NCBI GenBank assembly: GCA_023333565.1
Contig: JAJKFH010004053.1
Span: 4,278,001-4,342,000 of the forward strand
DNA length: 64,000 nucleotides
Direction: 5' to 3'
Source of the DNA: Puffinus mauretanicus
Taxonomy: Eukaryota > Chordata > Aves > Procellariiformes > Procellariidae
The number at the start of each line of letters is the position of its first letter. Within the stretch, counting starts at the first letter, position 1. The notes below the pieces were generated by a model. The model searched no databases and was not told the origin of the DNA. It saw only the letters and a program-made list of their open reading frames with translations. A program made the position numbers and the translations under genes. Shown piece by piece: positions 53,201-62,200 of the stretch.

Positions 53201-56200
53201 ACAGTTTTTATAAATAAGCTCTAACAGTTTTTATAAATAAGCTCTAATATGTTAATTTAAGTAGGCAAGGCAGAGGAAAAATATACCAACTTTTGAACCA
53301 CAGCTTAATAGATTACATGGAATATTTTTATAAAGTCACCTGGGATATGTGGTGGAGCCACGCACAGTTGAGTTGTGTGCATGTGGATTGCGCTCATGGG
53401 TGAAAACTGCACCCAGCTGGCTGGGTGTTACCAAGCCGTGGGGAGGCTCCTTTATAAGCACTGTCTTGTACAACACATGGTGGGAGAGTGGCTTCAGAGT
53501 TTCCCTGCTCGCAGGGCAGCTGCCTTCGTCCCATCTCTATGGAGGTGTAAATACAGTTAGGGAGACACGTTCTGGTGTTAATGGCCCACGTAACAACAAA
53601 AAAAAATCCACGTGTCTGGCAGATATCCTCTGTAAAAATTATTTATGTGGTTGGTTTTATTCATTGTGAAAGTCTGGAGATGTTCCTTTTGTAATTTTGT
53701 GCATGGTCTTGCATTTGTTGTATTCTTTGTTCTTAGGATTATATGGTGCTGTTACCTAGTGATTACTACGAAGCATCCATCTTGCAGATACAAGTTACAG
53801 AGCCTTGCACCTACTCAGGACATGCTTCAACAGAGCAGTCAGTATATATGCTACAGAATAAACCAGTGCCTTGGATTATTTTATTATTATCCTGCTGCGC
53901 TTGAAAACAATAATAACCCTGTGCTTTGTTTGTTTTGGTTTTTTTTGTGTAAGCTGCTTGCTCTATCGGCATTTGCCATTGGGCAGATTTTCCTGTGTCC
54001 TTGGTTCAGAGGCAGCGTACTTCAGACATGGGGGAGAATACAGAAGAGTACCTGTGCGACAGCCAGCTCCTGGTCAACCAGTGATGGCCCATATCAGTGG
54101 AAGAGAGGTCAGGCTCCTGCCTGCTAATTGCAGTCCCATCTGCACTGTTGACTGTAAACCCACTGGACTAAAGTGGTTGCAGATTTACAGCTGGATTTGC
54201 AGATCCTAAAACAGACTCTGCGCCAAGTTCTGCATTTATGCAGAACTGTGTAAACGGATCAGCGTAGGCAGATTTATAACTGTGACTAGAGTGGACATTT
54301 CACTTTGACAGAAGTATTTTATTAAATAAAAATCCCCCTCCTTTAGGCATACTGGCTTGTTCAGCATACTGTTTAACTGCAGCAGAAGTGGCATAATGAT
54401 TTGTCAGCAGAAATGGTGTACGTACATCACTCTAAATTTATCTTTTTTTTTCTTAAATAGCTATACTTACATAAAATACTTGCTTTACTAAAAAACAAGC
54501 AGAAGCAATTATGCCACTGCTGTAGGTCCATTGAAAGAGAAACATATGTTTTATGAAATGAAAAGTTATACTAGAAGCGTGTTTGGTAAAAATAAGGTAT
54601 TTTATCAAGTACATGATAGTTACATGTAAAATAATTATGCCCTCTATTACTGTGCTTGGATATTGTTTTTAAAAATACCAAGTGCAACAGGAATGCTTAC
54701 ATGCCACAGGCCCTGTGGTGCTTCATCACTGATGCATGTGCAAAACTTTACTGGTATGAATAATTGCAGTGAAGTCAAGAGGACTGTTGACAGAATTATT
54801 TACACGTTTAGGTGTTTGTAGCCTAAGGAAATATTGAGAAAAAACAGTTTAAATTTGAAAATAATTATATAGCCAACTGTAGCAAAAACCTCTGTAACTA
54901 CAGCACTTACCATGCAACTACTTTGAAGTATTTTGCATCAAATATTGTGTTAGCCAATTTGTGCAGGTAAACTGAACGAAAAACTTGATGCTTCAGAAAG
55001 TGGCATTGGCTGTTTGCTGGAGAAGATGCTTTCACTCTTTGTAGGGAACCAATATACAGCACTGCTGTAGTAGGAATTGTGTTCCCGGAAATCTTTTTTC
55101 AGTGGAGAAGTAGACTCAATTTTTATATGTTATTAAAGATAGCTTAGAGATGACAGTGATAATTTTTTTAGTATCATTAAAGTTTCCTCACTGGTACTTT
55201 TTACTGGGGAGAAGAGAAAAAATAATATGCTCATTTCCTAGGCTTATTTTACAGCCTTGCTAGAACTGTTATAATGCTAGCTGTTTCTTGAACTTGGTTG
55301 ACTCTTATTAGTGGACAAAGTGATATTATAAGCATTGCTTCCATTCTGCTGGATGTCTTTTGCTGAGACATTACGGGATTGGCCCCGGACTAATGCTGAC
55401 CGGTTGGCTTGCAGGGCAGGAAAAGGGAGCTTCCTGCAAGAAAGGGAGTGAAAAATCTAACGGCTTTTTTCTTTTTCAATGATCTTGACCTAGGTCAATT
55501 TACAGATGACCGTAAATGTTCCTCAAGTCGGTCGCTATGTTCTGGTTTTCGAATATGCCAATGAAGAGGATCGGTTATACACTGCCGAGGTAATAATACA
55601 TAGCCCTGGACCTGTCACTGAAGGCAGAGTGAGAATATACAGTTGTAAATACAGGTAAGAATTTCTGAAGTAATCACTAAATGAATAAAAAAGCATTTAG
55701 GATATAATTATACATTTTATATATTGGAATCCATTTTACTATATAGACTGTTTGAATTTTATGGTGATTTAAAAGCAAGTACATGACTCTGTGGGTATTG
55801 TACAGATTTTTAATTATCTCTGTGCAATCAGCTCATTAAATATTGTGACTGTTTCAGTGAACTCTTTTCCTATACAAAGGGTTACTTTTCTTATGTACAT
55901 TCATAAATCTTTATAAACTATTAATCTGAGAGTCCAGTGAAAGTGCATCACTGTTGACTGCAGATGCCTGCAGTGTTTTTATTTAGTTAAAAGCATGTCC
56001 AAGGGCTTTGGCTATAAAAAAGTAGCAGTCAGTTTTACAAGAGTATTCCCACCATTTCTAACAAGATCTGCTGAAGCAGAAGTATGAATGTCTCTCTGAA
56101 ATTCTGAGTGTAGCCATCCTCTGGCTGTTAGGCTGTAGGCAAGGTCTTCAGCCAAATGCTTCTTTGTCCTTGTTGACTACTGAGGTTACTGCAGATGTTT

Positions 56201-59200
56201 CTGCACAAGAGATTTTGTCTGTCCTGAGCGAGATTTCTTTAACACTTGAGCATTTCAGCTTATGATTCAAATTAGGATTGTGATCCTGCAGATGTTTGTG
56301 CCCTTGGGAGAGCCTACTCAGTGCCAGGGGACTACAGACATGCATCCCTTTTTCCCGTGAGCCCAGTGTTTGGCAGATTGGAGGCTTAGGGATATTCAGG
56401 ATGAAATTGCCTAGTAAGAAAAATCATTTTCATCAGCGTGTTTGTGATACAGAGCAGAGCTATAAGGAGCAGTGACCTTGTCAGGTTATTGCTGGGGAAA
56501 GCTCTTATTTTAGCCTGTTATGTAACACTTTGAGCCCCAAACTACTTGCTATAAATCTTCCATTTTATTGCTTTTTTCCCCAACACATTTTATGGGCTGA
56601 TTTTGAATATACTTGTTTGTCCATATGATACACTAAGAACTTGCTCATGAAAAGACAAAGAAAGCCATTGCTACTTTAACGTAGCAATGCAGTAAATCCC
56701 TTCTGCAGCCGTTCTGCATGAGGCTTATAGTCACATTACAAGTAAATTGCTGTGTCATCTTTCCTAAGCAGGAAGCTACAAGTCTCTTCTGTTAAAAAAT
56801 AAATCAAGAAATGACATAGTGATGTACGTGCAGATAAGAGTAACTTGTAGAATCAGGCATATATTGTGCCAGGCCTTCTTACAGCTCTATGAGCTTGATT
56901 ATTCCCAATAAAATATTGTAAGAGAATAAAACATCGCAAGCTTCCAGCGACTCACAAACAAGGGACCTGTATTTCTCCGGTCTTAAATGTCCTTAGCCCT
57001 GAGCTGACCTTATTTCTGAGCTGTGCTCTAAACAAGAGTGCAACTTTTTCATTCTCTGATTCCTAGAGGAGAAATAGAGAAGCAGTTGTACGGTGGTTAC
57101 AGCTTCTCACCCACAGCATGCTGGCTGGCCTAGCTGAGCAGAAGTGCAGAAGAAAGAAAAGAAATTAGTCTTATATGATGACTTCTCTTTAGCAAAAGGG
57201 AACTGTTGCTACTTTTGGCGAGTTGCAGGGGTCATGCTCCCTGAACAAGGCAGAGTTCAAAGCCTTTAGCAAGACTCTTCCTCTTTAGTATGTATTTGTC
57301 TTTACCAAAGATCACAGCCAATTGAAAGTAGTCCATAAGAGGCAGACCTGTTTCTCTTGTATTGAGGAGTATCTCAGTGTACAGGTAGCTTCCTAAAATC
57401 AAGACTTGCCCAACTGCCATTGCGTGGGTGAGAGCTGCTGATCCACGCCATCAGTGGTGAGTGGCAGTCGTGGAAAGCGGCAGCTGGTACGTGCTGGCAC
57501 CTCGAGGAGCACGGACCAGGCACAGAATATTAGTTATATGTCATTAGTTATATGTTACACAGCTTGGAAGCATCTGCAGATAGCATGTATGTGTACCTGT
57601 CTTTTCACACCCTACTTAAAGCAGTAGCTCAAGTGGAGATCTGAGCTGAGGTCTGGAGGTTTGAGTTCTCAGTAGGTCAACCCACAAAGGACAAGCAGTA
57701 TTTCGTATATGGTACATCCTTCGTCTCACTAGCGAGGATACTGCATGTTCACCAGTGGCCAAAGGTTGCTTATGATCCAGCAGGATGGCTAGGCACCAGT
57801 GACGAGGCTAGCCAAAAGCTAGGCAGCTGAGCTAGGCGACAGCGTAAACCACATAGCAATGCCAGCAGACTCATTTTTAATCCTGCTTTCTCTCTCAGTT
57901 TCCTGTGTCGCAGCGTTGTAGTTGACAATAGGAATCGCATTGCAGTCTATGACCTTCTAGCAGATACAAAGATACATCTTAAGGCACCATCAATTAATTT
58001 TCTTCTGGTAAGTTTTCATTTTCTTTTCCCTTTTGTAATACTTGTTCCCTGGGTAGGTAAAGAGAGATACTTTTCTCTCTATGTTCACATGCTCTATGGT
58101 AATGTGTGAAAGGATGTGTATTAGATGCTTGTAGATGTATCTTTATATATACTCAGAGAGTATTGAGTCAAACTTAGTCAGTTTCAAAGATAAACAGAAA
58201 TTTGCCTTTTTTGGCAAGGGTTTTTCCACCTCTCTTGTGCTTTATTTCAGTTCCTCTCTCTTCTACATGTAAACTTTAAATGAAAAATCTGCTGGTAGCT
58301 TTTATACTTCATCATTATATTTCTTTTCCTTTACCTTTCACTTTTTTTAAATCCTCAAAACCCATATGGGATTTTCTTGGTCTCTTACAAAATTTCAGGT
58401 AATAAATGCATTTTAGAAATGATAGAACTTTTAAATACTTCGAATAGAAAGCCTTCACTGCCCTCTTTTGGCCACACAAGGAATACATTTTTCTGGAGCT
58501 TGAATTTTCTGTTTCTGTGTTTTCCATTTTAGAAACACAAGGCGAGTTACACATTTGGTTAAAATCTAGAGTTAAAACCCAGCTATAAACATAGAGTAGT
58601 TTCGTGGAACTATTAGGATTAACAAGTGATACATGCTTTCTTCATTTCATGAGGCAGTGTTCAGTATGAACAAATACCATTTAAATTGTCTGTTAGCTCC
58701 CTGCAGCAATTGCTGTGCTAACAAGATCCATATCCAAAAGATGTTGATAATATTAATCTGTATCTCCACATCTGGAAGCCTCTTGTGCTAAGAATCTCTG
58801 TATTTTTATTTCTAAATTCTAGTTTTCATTCTCTGAATATGTTATTGATATAAATCAATAGTCTTTATATATTGATAGTCTTTATCTCACACTGATGCAT
58901 ACAAGCTGTCTAAACCCAGACCATATTTCGCACTAATGTTTTAGCTGCTCATAAAGTGCAGTTCAGAGCTTCAGACTCTACCCTTGTTCTGCTGCAATGG
59001 GCTGGAGTCCTGTGGATCGTTACATGCAGGACAGGCACAGTGTTTGCTGCCCAGGAGAGGGACTTTTAGCGCTCTGCCTTCTAGCTTATAAAGGGTTTCA
59101 AGTACCTGCTCGCTACTGCTAAAACATAAGCTCAGCTCCCTTAGGACCTGCTTCTGAACCGAATCACTTTGCATATTAATTAATTCTCCCAATGCAATTT

Positions 59201-62200
59201 TTTTCTACATTAGTATGTAGTGCTAGTTATCTTACTGCTTATCAGGCATTTTTATCTCCTTTTCAAGTAGTTCATGCACAAATTTTGTAACCTGCATTTG
59301 TGTATTTTGTAAGTGTGGATAATATATTTTATTTGTGCAAACTGTTGTGTCTACCTACAAGCCTTGCCTTAAGTCCTCACCACCATAGCTACAGCAGGAC
59401 TACCACAGCTTCATTTGCTCATGTCTAGTTTTAGTATAAAAAAAAACCATATGAGGTCTCATCAGCTTTTAAAATGAGTTCTGAATCCACTGAGAGAAAT
59501 CCTGGTGTCACCGAAACTCACTCCTAAGGACTTTGTGCGAGCAGGTGTTCGTGCCTGCATTTCAGAAGGTCTAGGAATTCCCCCAGGGTCCAAAAGTCTC
59601 TAACACCACAGGTGAGGGCTTTTCCCTCCCATCTCTGTACACTCCTTGGCTGGCTTCTGACCCCACAAGCTGGCCTTATGTCATTCTCATTGCCACACGT
59701 ATACTTACGTTTTAATTTATTTAACTTCTCAACAGCTAACATTCCCCTGAGGACAGAAAAATGCTATTCAACACTGAGGCATTCAGGTGCAGGCAGGTAA
59801 AGGAATCCAAAATCTTGTGGGTAGTCCGTGACAGAACATGGCTTTGGGCTCAGGTCTCCCTATGCTAAAATTAGGCTCCATCCTTCCCCTTCAGGCCTGG
59901 ACCTGTTACTTACTATATTAATTGTTAATTGTGCTTTGTGCTTATTTTTCAGCACAAGGTTTGTATTATTTCAGCCGAAGAATTTTCTCCAGAATACGTG
60001 GATCCTAAAGTACAGTGCATAGCTGCTTACAAGAGTACCCGTGATGGAAGGTACCTTGCTCGTTTTTATCACTCATATTTTCTGAAATAGACCTTGAAAG
60101 GCAGACGAAATGGCATTTTAATTCTTTTGAATGAAGCTTTGCTCAGTGACTCACAGGTGATTTGTAGGCCACTTTTGCAAAGTAGTATTTGTAAAAAAGC
60201 TGAAGTGTTACTGTTAGTCTAGACATTCTTTGCCCAGGATTTTGTTAATACTAGCCTCTTTCTGGCCCGTCTGAACTACAGAGTGCTGATGCGTTAGAAA
60301 ACACGCATCTTTCACGTGCCGTCCAGTATGATAGGTGTCCAAGCTGGAGAAACATGGCTACTTCAGTAGCCTGAAATGCTTACCCCTCTGTCTGGGGTTT
60401 CATTCTGCATGTTACTGCTTCAGCTGTTCCAAAATGGCTTTAATTTGTCATTAGGTAGGGGATGTGACTGCCCTTTCAGGCACAAATCCACTAGCTCAAC
60501 TTGGCAGCAGCAAACTACTCAACATGTAAATCACAAACAAGCCATCCCCTTGTTCATCTCATCGTGGGGCCCGTATGGTAGGTGTGCCCTCAGCGTTCAC
60601 CCCGCACAGCAATGCCAAGTGATCCTTCTCCTCCATTATACTTGTGTAGGACCAGTAATCAGAGCACTCGTGTGCAGCTTGGTTGACCCAGGTTGATGGC
60701 TCTTCTCTTGCTGCAAAGATCTGAACCTGATCTTTCACTTCCCAAGTGGTCAGTTTGGGGTTCTGCAGAGCACTTTCTCCATCTTGTTGAAGGTCTTCCC
60801 CCTCCATATGTTTTATTCTTTGGGCCAGAGAGGAACTATCACTGCAGCTTCGAAATTAGGGAGCCCCGCAGTTCAGTTCCTGTTGCACTCCCCGGGATGT
60901 CCCTTGTGATGCTACTCTTAAGGCTTTCTTCCTACTGATCTGGCAATAGGAAGGGCCTCAAAGTAAAAGTAAATGTCATTTGCAGGGCTTCAGGGGCAGA
61001 AAGCGTTGGTCTAACAATTTTCCAGATGGTAGCTTCTAATATAATGGTTGAATTGAAATAGTAAGCAGAAAAAACTGGATAGTAAGTTGGATAAAAGCAT
61101 GTGACTGTATTTGGCTTCCAAGCATGCATAGCATTGAATCGCAGCTTTAATTCTGCTCCGAGTGTTACAACTGAGAGTAGCTTTCTAAGACTGAAGATAC
61201 TTGTCCTCGCACCAAAGGTATTTTGCATTCCTGCACATTTATATTCTGAGTAAAATGGGGGAAAGAGGCTGGGTGAAAAACGTGTTTTAAAATAAAGCTA
61301 ATGTAGAAATTTGCACCTTTTACTTTGGTTTTATGTTGTGGGTTTTTTTAATCTCTTGTTATATTTGCATAGTTTACTCTATGTTTATGTTCTGTTATTA
61401 CGACCATTATCTGGCAGCATTTTTGCTTTTCTGAAAGTGTTTAGTATTCACCAAGTTGAAAGATGCAGAGTCTTGGCTCGGTTTGACAGTATTATGCAGG
61501 ATGCTGCACGTGATTTCCCACACAGGCCTGGCAAATATATCTCAATCCTGGCCCTGAAACACACTTGCCATTCCCGTTCTGGGCCTGTCTTGAGCAAAGA
61601 TTAATCATTGTCTGTTGAGTACTTACGAGAAGTGAACAAATACTAGCAAGAAACCCCCCAAAACATTTTCTCCTGCAGTCTTGGAAAATACTTCTCTCAA
61701 TCAAGTTCTTCAGAATTAAATATACCGAGGAAGAAATAGTTAAACACAGCAGTGAATGAATAAGGATGCTTTCAAGGAGCACCGCTACTTATTTTGGCTC
61801 CAATTCTACAAATATTTGAGTGTATACTTAACTTCTAAGTACTTAAGTAGTCCCATTGACTTCAGTGGGAAAACTTGCATGTTTAAAGGATACACCTACA
61901 TAAATATTTGTAGAACTGAGAATTCAATATTAGTACAGATTCTGGTCAATGTAACTAACTGGATTCACTAAAATGTATTTAACTGGCGTTTTTTTAACAC
62001 TATTGGTTCCCTTAGGTTTCATCTTCCTTAGCAAACTCTTTCCATTAACACTCATCAGGTTATTGAAATTTTGAGTGAATAAAATCAGTTAATGTACATT
62101 TTCTCCCCTTGTGAGTTAAATCTGCACCTCTTGTTTTCATTTACTTTCTGATCATGTACATAGAATCCTAAGAGTAACAGTGATAACTATTGCATTATTA

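Noticed and set aside
53349..53669. Plus-strand 106-codon frame in intron 23
   Set aside because: No laminin similarity and no acceptor or donor that would join exons 23 and 24 in phase.
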